Positions 1 through 6,073 of a DNA stretch of 6,073 bases are shown here, in pieces. Each line of letters opens with the position of its first letter. Position 1 is the stretch's first letter. The notes under the pieces were generated by a model. That model searched no databases. It saw only the letters and a list, made by a program, of their open reading frames with translations, and was not told the origin of the DNA. The stretch lies in contig JAFPPJ010000247.1 in NCBI GenBank assembly GCA_017410745.1, positions 1 to 6,073 on the forward strand. Direction: 5' to 3'. Source of the stretch: Oscillospiraceae bacterium (GTDB lineage: Bacteria; Bacillota; Clostridia; Oscillospirales; Ruminococcaceae). Made by a program: the position numbers and the translations under genes.

Positions 1-1623
1 CAAGAGCGCTGTGAACGGAAAAATCCTCGTAACCATAGGCGGCAAACACCAAAAAGCGATCCCTGACCGTCTCCGGCAAAGCCGTTCGGCACACAACGGG
101 ATTTTTTCCCTGTAATAATCGCCCTGTACGTCACGCCAGTTGTCCTGGCCCTTGCGCCCTATATCAAGCTCGGTGACCTGTATCTCAAGTCCCAGTTCTT
201 CGTAGTACCGCTTCATTGCGATAAAATAGAGCGAAAGGCTGACATCCGTATTCAGATGTGACTGCATGCCTATGCCGTCGATATTTCCTGCTTCAGCCAC
301 AGGCCTGATATATTCCAGGATATCCGACTGCTTCTTGAGCATATAGCTGTTATAATCATTATAGAACAGCTTGGCATCTGCAGGTGCATACTTGCGTGCA
401 AACTCAAATGCCTTATAGATATAGTCGTCGCCTATAGTCTCATACCACAGGCTCTTCCTTATCCCGCCGCCGTCGTCTATGGCTTCATTCACCACATCCC
501 ACGCGTAGATAAGGCCGGGATAGTTCTCATTCGTCCATTCCATGACGGACTTGATATAATTCTCCATGCGCTTGAGCATGAGTTCTCTGTCTGCAAGCTC
601 GCCGGAGGTATCATAATCCTTATAGAACAGCCAGTCGGGAGTCTGGGAGTGCCATACCAAGGTATGTGCTCTCAGCTTGATGCCGTTGTCCCTTGCAAAG
701 TCAAGCTCATCTCTCGCACGGTCGAAATTGATCGCAGGAGATTCCTGATACTTGTCAAGATCGCTTATGGACTCCGTGCGGTCAAGCAGGCTCTCGGGCT
801 TCATGTCATTCTCACAGGTAACACTGCTGAACTGTGCCTTCACAAGCTCGCTGTATTCGGGAGTAGCTATTACCTTGGGATTTATGCATGTGCCGATGAG
901 GAACTGTTCCGAATAGAGCTCCCTGAGGGAGGGATAATCGGATGTATCCACATAGGCAAGTCCTGCTGGCTTGTCAAACTTCTTATATTCGCCGACTACT
1001 TTTACAGAAATGTCGTCGGCATAAATGTCCCCTGTATTGTCGCTCTCGATATATACAAGTATATTCTCGGCATTGTCGGGCACCTTGAACTTGCCGCTGC
1101 CCTTGCTGTAGGAATCCTCATTCGTCTTTACGGCGAATATGGGATTATATGTAGTATTGCCGAGGATATCGAACTGAATGGTCACCTTGACATTAGAGTT
1201 GCCGCTCCTGAATGAGCCGCTAACCTCTATCTCATTGCCGCGGAAGATCTCGGAATCATACTGTGCGCCGTTCCAAGCATCGGTGCGTCCAGATATATAC
1301 AGTGCCTTGCCGTCGGAAGCCTTGTCATCATCGACTATCTCTGCGGTAGCAGGGCCTCTGCCCATGATCGCAGTATCCGAAGTGAAGTCCTCATATATAT
1401 AAGGTGCATCACTGTCCGAGAGCGAAGTCTCTGCCGATGCATCGCCCTCTGCCGCCTCGGTCTCAGCGGTCTCCGTCTCCGGTGCCGCAGCCTCGGTCTC
1501 CGATACCTGAGCGTCCTGTACTGTGTTTTCTGTATTTGTGGTGACAGCATCATCCTTTGTGCCGCCTGCACATCCTGCAAGCAGTATAAGGGAAACGGCC
1601 ACCGCAATTATTCTTTTGTTCAT
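1..1623 (-). CDS. Lipoprotein GH10 endo-1,4-beta-xylanase with CBM22-like module (3' end off the left edge)
   Basis: Cleaves internal beta-1,4 bonds of xylan at the cell surface. Translated from ATG at 1623-1621, it gives 541 residues with no stop before the edge. Residues 1-18 are a lipoprotein signal (basic start, hydrophobic core, lipobox L15-A-G-C18), so lipid anchoring at Cys18 is expected. Residues 19-73 are an E/T/A-rich linker. Residues ~75-212 resemble a CBM22 (CBM4/9 superfamily) xylan-binding module, with SGRTDAWNGAQ at 111-121 and a closing YADDISV. The GH10 domain starts near 230: AHTLVWH at 319-325, acid/base Glu380 in WDVVNEA, His456 in GMQSHL, nucleophile Glu485 in VTELDI. A GGAG site lies 7 nt before the start. 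After about residue 506 the sequence stops looking like GH10 apart from F524-W-C-L527, so the end may be frameshifted, divergent or rearranged. It is divergent from the debranching operon. The xylanase call is very secure; the C-terminus is not. Confidence 0.93.
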   Translation of the reverse strand, partial: MNKRIIAVAVSLILLAGCAGGTKDDAVTTNTENTVQDAQVSETEAAAPETETAETEAAEGDASAETSLSDSDAPYIYEDFTSDTAIMGRGPATAEIVDDDKASDGKALYISGRTDAWNGAQYDSEIFRGNEIEVSGSFRSGNSNVKVTIQFDILGNTTYNPIFAVKTNEDSYSKGSGKFKVPDNAENILVYIESDNTGDIYADDISVKVVGEYKKFDKPAGLAYVDTSDYPSLRELYSEQFLIGTCINPKVIATPEYSELVKAQFSSVTCENDMKPESLLDRTESISDLDKYQESPAINFDRARDELDFARDNGIKLRAHTLVWHSQTPDWLFYKDYDTSGELADRELMLKRMENYIKSVMEWTNENYPGLIYAWDVVNEAIDDGGGIRKSLWYETIGDDYIYKAFEFARKYAPADAKLFYNDYNSYMLKKQSDILEYIRPVAEAGNIDGIGMQSHLNTDVSLSLYFIAMKRYYEELGLEIQVTELDIGRKGQDNWRDVQGDYYREKIPLCAERLCRRRSGIAFWCLPPMVTRIFPFTALL

Positions 1624-1630
1624 ATTCACG

Positions 1631-1634
1631 CTCC
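1631..1634 (-). promoter_or_regulatory. Ribosome binding site of the GH10 gene
   Basis: GGAG on the minus strand, 7 nt before the ATG at 1623. It supports this start, which also gives a complete lipoprotein signal peptide. Confidence 0.75.
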
Positions 1635-1649
1635 ATTACGTTCAAGCCT

Positions 1650-1709
1650 AAATGAATAGGCCAAACCATGTTAATGATACCACAAAAAATGATTAAATGC
1701 TATTCATTT
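1650..1709. repeat. 10-bp inverted repeat flanking the GH10 promoter
   Basis: AAATGAATAG at 1650-1659 is the exact reverse complement of CTATTCATTT at 1700-1709. The start-to-start distance is 50 bp, close to five helical turns. One copy would lie in the xylanase leader and the other at its -35 region, as expected for paired operator half-sites. The function is inferred from position only. Confidence 0.45.
1674..1702 (-). promoter_or_regulatory. Candidate extended -10 promoter for the GH10 gene
   Basis: On the minus strand, TGGTATCAT (1682-1674) forms an extended -10: the TGN element plus TATCAT, a 5/6 match to TATAAT. The hexamer 17 bp upstream (TAGCAT, 1702-1697) is a poor -35, so the call rests on the TGN element. 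Transcription would start near 1667, leaving a leader of about 44 nt. An 11-bp inverted repeat covers the -35 region. No better promoter was found by eye, but the region is AT-rich and chance matches are likely. Confidence 0.4.
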
Positions 1710-1714
1710 TTTGT
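1682..1714. repeat. Perfect 11-bp inverted repeat, candidate operator
   Basis: ACAAAAAATGA (1682-1692) and TCATTTTTTGT (1704-1714) are perfect reverse complements separated by 11 bp, so equivalent positions lie about 22 bp (two helical turns) apart. It sits immediately upstream of the candidate xylanase -10 and covers its -35. The octamer ATTTTTTG/CAAAAAAT recurs at 1746-1753 and 1766-1773, making a second inverted pair with 8-bp arms and a 12-bp gap. A regulator site or simple A-tract architecture are both possible. Confidence 0.5.
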
Positions 1715-1781
1715 TATGGTTAATGCTTTTTTTGCCCGAAATCACATTTTTTGATAATCCAAAAGCAAAAAATAGCAAAAA
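1684..1781. promoter_or_regulatory. Phased A/T-tracts, probably curved DNA, in the divergent control region
   Basis: Runs of A or T begin at 1684 (A6), 1707 (T6), 1727 (T7), 1747 (T6), 1767 (A6) and 1777 (A5), giving intervals of 23, 20, 20, 20 and 10 bp. Tracts repeated in multiples of the helical turn bend DNA, and such bends often lie upstream of promoters. This stretch is upstream of both divergent genes. The rest of the 1624-1877 gap holds the promoters, the ribosome sites and no convincing small gene. Confidence 0.5.
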
Positions 1782-1807
1782 CAGACATATATTTAACAAA
1801 TTATCCC

Positions 1808-1836
1808 TTGTATAAAACGCACAAAAATATTATAAT
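1808..1836 (+). promoter_or_regulatory. Sigma-A-type promoter of the esterase-GH43-GH115 operon
   Basis: TTGTAT (1808-1813), a 17-bp spacer and a perfect TATAAT (1831-1836). Transcription would start near 1843, leaving a leader of about 35 nt before the ATG at 1878. No terminator-like hairpin lies between the promoter and the gene, so control is more likely by a protein at or above the promoter than by attenuation. Confidence 0.7.
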
Positions 1837-1868
1837 GGAATACGATTGGATTTTATCTCTTTTTAGTG

Positions 1869-1873
1869 AGGTG
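1869..1873 (+). promoter_or_regulatory. Ribosome binding site that fixes the esterase start at 1878
   Basis: AGGTG lies 4 nt before the ATG at 1878. A GTG at 1866 is in frame and would add four residues (MRCY), but it overlaps this site and has no Shine-Dalgarno sequence of its own at suitable distance, so the ATG at 1878 is preferred. Confidence 0.7.
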
Positions 1874-1877
1874 TTAT

Positions 1878-3404
1878 ATGATAAGGACAGCAAATACCGA
1901 AAACGGACAGGTAAGAGGTCTTCCTGCGGCGGACCCGAGGATCACTTCATTCAAAGGCGTCCCCTTTGCAGCTCCTCCCGTTGGAGACCTGCGATGGAGA
2001 GCGCCGCAGCCCTGCAAAAACTGGGACGGCATACGGGATTGCTTTGAATTTGCACCGATACCCGTACAGGACACTCCGGGCATAGGTGATGACGTATACT
2101 GCCGTGAATGGCACGTCGATCCGCAGATACCCATGGGCGAAGACTGTCTTTACCTTAATATATGGACAAACGCAAAGAGCACGGATGAAAAGCTCCCCGT
2201 ACTCGTATGGTATTTCGGCGGCGGATTCCAGTGGGGCTATACCGCTGAAATGGAATTTGACGGTGAAAGGCTCGCCCGCCGCGGTATCGTGGTAGTCACG
2301 GTCGCATACCGTCTCGGCGCCTTCGGATTCCTTTGTCACCCGCAGCTGACTGCCGAACAGCCCGATGATCCCACAAACTTCGGCGCACTCGACCAGCAGG
2401 CGGGTCTCAGATGGGTAAAGCGCAATATCGCAAACTTCGGCGGTGATCCCGACAATATCACCATTGCAGGTCAGTCCGCAGGCGGCGGAAGCGTTATGGC
2501 TCAGATGGCATGCAAGGCAAACGAGGGCTATTTCAATAAGGCGGCAGTATTCAGCGGGATGATCACATTCCCGTATAATATAGATGATTTCTTCATACCT
2601 CAGAGCCTTGAACAGGCTGGCAAAAAGGGCGTTGAACTCTTCGATGCGCTGGGTGTGAAGACAGTTGAAGAAGCCCGAAAGCTCGATGCGGACTTCATCA
2701 GGCGCACATACTCCGACCTCAGGAACAAGGGCAGGATGTTCTTTGCTATAGTAAAGGATGATCTGTTCAACGACGGCGACCCGATGGAGGCATTCGTAAA
2801 GGGCACACGCAACCGTGTTCCCGTATTTGCGGGCAATACCTCGAATGAATTCTTCGACGGCATAAGAGCCGATAATAAGGAAGAGCTGGAAAAATGCGCA
2901 AGAGCAAACGCATCAGATCCCGAGAAATTTCTTTCCCTTGACGGTGTGTATGAAAAGTCGGGCTGCGGTTATGCTGCGGTATGCGCTCCCGAGGTGGGCG
3001 TAAAGGCAGCCTTTTTGGGAGAGAGCCGTCTCCCCTCACCTCAGGACTGCTACTATTACCGCTTTGATCCCGATATCCCGGGCGAGGACGATCCCGGCAC
3101 ATTCCATTCATGCGATCTCTGGTTCTTCTTTGAGACCATCGCAAAATGCACACGCCCCTATACGGGCAGACATTATGACATAGCTCGCCAGATGTGCGAT
3201 TACTGGGCAAATTTCATCAAGACAGGCGATCCCAACGGATATGACCTCTGCGGAAATAAGCTCCCCGAGTGGAAGAGATATACCGAGAGCGACAGGAACG
3301 AGATGGTATTCACTTCCGAGGGCGCAAAGGCACAGACCGAGGGCGATACACTGGCGGCATATCTGGCAAACGAAACAGCTGACAAGATCGGAGGAACAAA
3401 ATGA
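1878..3404 (+). CDS. Type-B carboxylesterase, probably acting on acylated xylo-oligosaccharides
   Basis: A 508-residue alpha/beta-hydrolase of the type-B carboxylesterase (COesterase) family, of normal length. The N-terminus reads FKGVPFAAPPVGDLRW (residues 25-40), a family signature. The GGG oxyanion-hole motif is at 114-116 (YFGGGF), with Phe where the family usually has His (HGGGF). The nucleophile is Ser200 in GQSAGG, the probable acid is Glu324 in GNTSNE, and the probable base is His410 in GTFHSCDLWFFF. No signal peptide or membrane segment is seen, so it is probably cytoplasmic. It leads an operon with GH43 and GH115 enzymes, and its stop overlaps the next start (ATGA). The context suggests removal of acetyl or hydroxycinnamoyl groups from imported xylan fragments. 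The family is certain and the substrate is inferred; a general esterase remains possible. The GTG at 1866 is a less likely start. Confidence 0.92.
   Translation: MIRTANTENGQVRGLPAADPRITSFKGVPFAAPPVGDLRWRAPQPCKNWDGIRDCFEFAPIPVQDTPGIGDDVYCREWHVDPQIPMGEDCLYLNIWTNAKSTDEKLPVLVWYFGGGFQWGYTAEMEFDGERLARRGIVVVTVAYRLGAFGFLCHPQLTAEQPDDPTNFGALDQQAGLRWVKRNIANFGGDPDNITIAGQSAGGGSVMAQMACKANEGYFNKAAVFSGMITFPYNIDDFFIPQSLEQAGKKGVELFDALGVKTVEEARKLDADFIRRTYSDLRNKGRMFFAIVKDDLFNDGDPMEAFVKGTRNRVPVFAGNTSNEFFDGIRADNKEELEKCARANASDPEKFLSLDGVYEKSGCGYAAVCAPEVGVKAAFLGESRLPSPQDCYYYRFDPDIPGEDDPGTFHSCDLWFFFETIAKCTRPYTGRHYDIARQMCDYWANFIKTGDPNGYDLCGNKLPEWKRYTESDRNEMVFTSEGAKAQTEGDTLAAYLANETADKIGGTK
3390..3394 (+). promoter_or_regulatory. 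Ribosome binding site of GH43, inside the esterase gene
   Basis: GGAGG lies 6 nt before the ATG at 3401, within the last codons of the esterase. The ATGA overlap at 3401-3404 makes translational coupling likely. Confidence 0.8.
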
Positions 3405-4801
3405 AAAAGCAGGCTTTCAATCCCTATCTTCCCTCATGGGAATATATCCCCGACGGAGAGCCCTATGTATTCGGCGACCGTGTATATATATACGGCTCAC
3501 ACGACTTCTTCAACGGCTATGTCTTCTGCATGGGCGACTATGTATGCTGGTCAGCGCCTGTTGACGACCTTTCCGACTGGCGCTATGAGGGCGTGATATA
3601 TCCGAGAAATGCCGATCCCCGCAACAAGGACGGCAAGATGTGTCTGTATGCCCCCGATGTTACGGTAGGCCCCGACGGCAGATATTACCTTTATTATGTA
3701 CTCGACAAGATATCCATAATATCCGTTGCGGTATGTGACACTCCCGCAGGCAACTATGAATTCTACGGATATGTGCATTATCCCGACGGCACTCTTCTCG
3801 GCGAAAAGGAGGGCGATGAGCCTCAGTTCGACCCGGGCGTGCTCACCGAGGGAGATGTGACCTATCTTTACAGCGGTTTCTGTCCCCGCGGCGACAAAAG
3901 CAGGACAGGCTCAAAGGTCGTTACCCTTGACAAGGACATGCTTACGGTAACGAGCGGCCCGCAGCTTGTATTCTGCGGATATGAATACAGCGCAGACAAG
4001 GACTACAAGGGACACTCATTCTTCGAGGCATCATCCATACGCAAGGTCAACGGGAAGTACTATTTTATATACTCCTCCGAGGTTATGCATGAGCTTTGCT
4101 ATGCAATAAGCGACAGCCCCCTCGGCGGCTTTGAGTACAAGGGTGTTCTCGTAAGCAATGCAGATATAGGCATAGACAGCTATAAGCCCGCAGATATGCC
4201 CATCGCAGCGGCTGCGAACAATCACGGAAGCATAGTTGAGATAAACGGCGACTGGTATATATTCTATCACCGCCATACCAACAATACATGGTACTCCCGT
4301 CAGGGCTGTGCAGAAAAGCTCACTCTCCTCCCGGACGGCACATTCGTACAGGCTGAGATCACATCCTGCGGTCTTAACGGTGCTCCTCTTGCAGGAGAAG
4401 GCACATATCCGTCATATATCGCATGCCACCTCTTCAAGGATAAGCCCGAGCTCTATATAGGCGGTCACAATGCTCCGCGCGTACAGCAGGACGGCAAGGA
4501 CGGAGATATCGAGACGGGATATATCGCGAATATCACAGACGGCGTTACGGTAGGCTTCAAATATTTTGAATTCAAGGATGTCAAAACTGTGACTATCACA
4601 ACGAGAGCGTATGCAAAGGGCTACTTCGACGTAAAGACTTCATGGGACGGCGAATCCCTCGGAAGGATAGAGACCGATTTCTCGAATGTATGGGAGGAGC
4701 ACAGCGCAGACATCGCTCTCCCCGATGGCGTACATCCTCTCTACTTCACATATCACGGTGACGGAAGTGCGATGTTCGGCACATTCACTCTCAATAAATA
4801 A
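3401..4801 (+). CDS. GH43 glycosidase (arabinofuranosidase or beta-xylosidase type) with C-terminal beta-sandwich domain
   Basis: A 466-residue enzyme expected to remove arabinofuranose or xylose from xylan fragments. The five-bladed propeller covers about residues 5-320. The GH43 catalytic trio can be placed: probable general base Asp18 in YIPDGEP, pKa-modulating Asp86 in YAPDV, and acid Glu209 in FFEASS. His275 in NNHGS matches the conserved propeller-centre histidine. Residues ~335-466 are rich in beta strands and resemble a CBM6-like accessory domain, though I cannot name its family. No signal peptide is seen, so it is probably cytoplasmic. It overlaps the esterase by 4 bp and is followed 9 bp later by GH115, so all three should be co-transcribed. 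GH43 membership is secure. Arabinofuranosidase versus xylosidase activity cannot be decided here, and the neighbours make arabinoxylan the likely substrate. Confidence 0.92.
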   Translation: MKKQAFNPYLPSWEYIPDGEPYVFGDRVYIYGSHDFFNGYVFCMGDYVCWSAPVDDLSDWRYEGVIYPRNADPRNKDGKMCLYAPDVTVGPDGRYYLYYVLDKISIISVAVCDTPAGNYEFYGYVHYPDGTLLGEKEGDEPQFDPGVLTEGDVTYLYSGFCPRGDKSRTGSKVVTLDKDMLTVTSGPQLVFCGYEYSADKDYKGHSFFEASSIRKVNGKYYFIYSSEVMHELCYAISDSPLGGFEYKGVLVSNADIGIDSYKPADMPIAAAANNHGSIVEINGDWYIFYHRHTNNTWYSRQGCAEKLTLLPDGTFVQAEITSCGLNGAPLAGEGTYPSYIACHLFKDKPELYIGGHNAPRVQQDGKDGDIETGYIANITDGVTVGFKYFEFKDVKTVTITTRAYAKGYFDVKTSWDGESLGRIETDFSNVWEEHSADIALPDGVHPLYFTYHGDGSAMFGTFTLNK

Positions 4802-4805
4802 GGAG
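4801..4805 (+). promoter_or_regulatory. Ribosome binding site of the GH115 gene
   Basis: AGGAG begins on the last base of the GH43 stop codon and lies 5 nt before the ATG at 4811. The tight spacing supports one operon. Confidence 0.8.
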
Positions 4806-4810
4806 ACCAT

Positions 4811-6073
4811 ATGATAATCACAGCTAATACAAGGATAAGACTTGTACATGACGATGACTGCCTCAGCGGTATAGTAAAGATCGCAGGCAAGGTGCTCGAC
4901 GACATACACAAGTGCGTCGGCAGCGGCGAAGAAAAGGATACAGCAGACATCGTTTTCGGTCTCACAGACAGCCGTGTCATCCGGGAGCGCACAAGCGCTC
5001 TCGGACTTGATATTTCCGATATAGAGGGAAAGCGTGAGGTATACGGCTTCTTCCCTGTGGGAAATGAGCTCATCATAGTCGGCAGCGACAAAAGAGGCGC
5101 AATATACGGACTGTTCCATATATCGGACATGATAGGCATATCCCCGCTCATAAACTGGGCAGGCGTGCCTGCACCGAAAAAGGTATCCGTATCCTTTGAC
5201 GAAAAGGACACATATATCTCGAAGGAGCCGTCGGTAAGATACAGAGGCTTCTTCATCAATGATGAATGGCCTGCTTTCGGCACATGGTGCTCAAAGCACT
5301 TCGGCGGCATAAATGCAGATATGTATGAGGGCGTATTCGAGCTGCTTCTGCGAATGAAGGGCAACTATCTCTGGCCTGCCATGTGGTCGGGACGCTTTGC
5401 ATGTGACGGCCCGGGACTGAAGTCTGCGGAGCTTGCTGATGAATACGGCGTGGTCATGGGACTTTCCCATCATGAGCCCTGTCTCCGTCACGGTGAGGAA
5501 TACCGCTATCTCAGGGGAAAGGACTCCATATACGGCGATGCGTGGGACTTCAGGAGCAACCGTGAGGGCATCACTAATTTCTGGCGTGACGGGCTCAAGC
5601 GCAACGGCCATCTTGAGAACGTTATCACAGTGGGCATGAGAGGTGAAAGAGATTCCACCATACTCGGAAAGACAGCCACATTAAAGGACAACATCGACCT
5701 CCTCCGGGATGTGCTCGAAACACAGAACCGTCTTATAAGGGAAAATGTGAACGAGGATCTCACGAAAGTCCCCCGTATGCTCGCACTGTACAAGGAAGTG
5801 GAGCCGTACTACTATGGAGACGATGAGACCGAAGGGCTCTGCGACAGCAAGGAGCTTGAAGATGTGATACTCATGCTGTGCGACGACAACCATGGTTATC
5901 TGCGCACACTGCCCGATGAAAAGATGCGCACACACAAGGGCGGCTTTGGCATGTACTATCACTTTGACTATCACGGCGATCCCGTATCCTATGAATGGAT
6001 CAATTCCTCATATCTGCCGGTGGTATGGGAGCAGATGACAGCCTGCTATGAGCACGGCGTGCGTGAGCTGTGG
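4811..6073 (+). CDS. GH115 xylan alpha-1,2-glucuronidase, N-terminal part (runs off the right edge)
   Basis: Removes glucuronic or 4-O-methylglucuronic acid from xylan, including internal residues. The frame is open for 421 codons from ATG 4811 with no stop; family members usually have about 800-1000 residues, so roughly half is present. Residues 1-135 form the N-terminal domain, with GSDKRGAIYGLF at 91-102. The catalytic domain follows with family hallmarks: RYRGFFINDEWP (143-154), MKGNYLWPAMW (182-192), SHHEPC (219-224), GMRGERD (275-281), the CDDNHGYLRTLP block (357-368) and MYYHFDYHGDPVSYEWINS (381-399). No signal peptide is seen, so a cytoplasmic enzyme acting on imported oligosaccharides is likely; many described relatives are secreted. 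It is third in the operon after the esterase and GH43. The family call is very secure. The C-terminal domains are outside the window. Confidence 0.95.
   Translation, partial: MIITANTRIRLVHDDDCLSGIVKIAGKVLDDIHKCVGSGEEKDTADIVFGLTDSRVIRERTSALGLDISDIEGKREVYGFFPVGNELIIVGSDKRGAIYGLFHISDMIGISPLINWAGVPAPKKVSVSFDEKDTYISKEPSVRYRGFFINDEWPAFGTWCSKHFGGINADMYEGVFELLLRMKGNYLWPAMWSGRFACDGPGLKSAELADEYGVVMGLSHHEPCLRHGEEYRYLRGKDSIYGDAWDFRSNREGITNFWRDGLKRNGHLENVITVGMRGERDSTILGKTATLKDNIDLLRDVLETQNRLIRENVNEDLTKVPRMLALYKEVEPYYYGDDETEGLCDSKELEDVILMLCDDNHGYLRTLPDEKMRTHKGGFGMYYHFDYHGDPVSYEWINSSYLPVVWEQMTACYEHGVRELW

Noticed and set aside
1..116. Plus-strand frame (2-115) ending at the TAA at 113-115, as the end of a convergent gene
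   Set aside because: It is too short to judge (about 37 residues), has no recognised domain, and overlaps the xylanase frame. It cannot be separated from chance without sequence to the left.
649..1215. 188-codon plus-strand open frame opposite the GH10 gene
   Set aside because: The minus strand encodes lipobox, CBM and catalytic motifs here; the plus frame has no ribosome site or recognisable domain and is a codon-bias shadow.
1727..1733. T7 run as a possible rho-independent terminator
   Set aside because: No GC-rich stem precedes it, and no gene on the plus strand ends upstream. It fits the phased-tract pattern better.
1682..1773. Repeated octamers as a CRISPR array or insertion-sequence ends
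   Set aside because: The units are only 8-11 bp, AT-rich and in mixed orientation, with no spacers of uniform length, no transposase and no target duplication.
1751..2047. 98-codon plus-strand frame beginning in the intergenic region
   Set aside because: It has no ribosome site, starts upstream of the good promoter, and overlaps the esterase out of frame with Arg/Ser-rich low-quality sequence.
4753..5364. 203-codon minus-strand open frame opposite GH43/GH115
   Set aside because: It is Ser/Pro-rich with no domain, and it crosses the junction of two well-supported plus-strand genes, including family-defining GH115 motifs.

Overview
The window is a hemicellulose-degradation locus, very probably from a fibre-degrading gut or rumen Firmicute of the Ruminococcus type. 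Three things point there. Every gene belongs to glucuronoarabinoxylan breakdown. Coding DNA is moderately GC-rich with heavy ATA and GGC codon use, against a very AT-rich intergenic region. The secreted xylanase is a lipoprotein with a typical Gram-positive style Shine-Dalgarno site. The genus is an inference and no marker gene is present.

Layout. On the minus strand, 1-1623 encodes the front of a lipoprotein endo-xylanase: lipobox, Glu/Thr/Ala-rich linker, CBM22-like module, then a GH10 catalytic domain. It runs off the left edge, and its last ~35 codons look odd. A 254-bp AT-rich divergent control region (1624-1877) follows. It holds a good sigma-A-type promoter for the plus strand, a weaker extended -10 promoter for the xylanase, inverted repeats around that second promoter, and A/T-tracts phased at about 20 bp. 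On the plus strand there is a tight operon: a type-B carboxylesterase (1878-3404), a GH43 glycosidase overlapping it by 4 bp (3401-4801), and the N-terminal half of a GH115 xylan alpha-glucuronidase (4811 to the right edge).

How they fit together (inference). The surface-anchored GH10 enzyme cuts xylan outside the cell into decorated xylo-oligosaccharides. The three plus-strand enzymes have no signal peptide and so probably work in the cytoplasm on imported oligosaccharides: the esterase removes acyl groups, GH43 removes arabinose or xylose, and GH115 removes (4-O-methyl)glucuronic acid. No transporter or regulator gene lies in the window. I found no CRISPR array, RNA gene, mobile element or defence-type system. 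The most unusual signals are the phased-tract divergent promoter, the carboxylesterase leading a xylan-debranching operon, and the anomalous xylanase C-terminus at the left edge.
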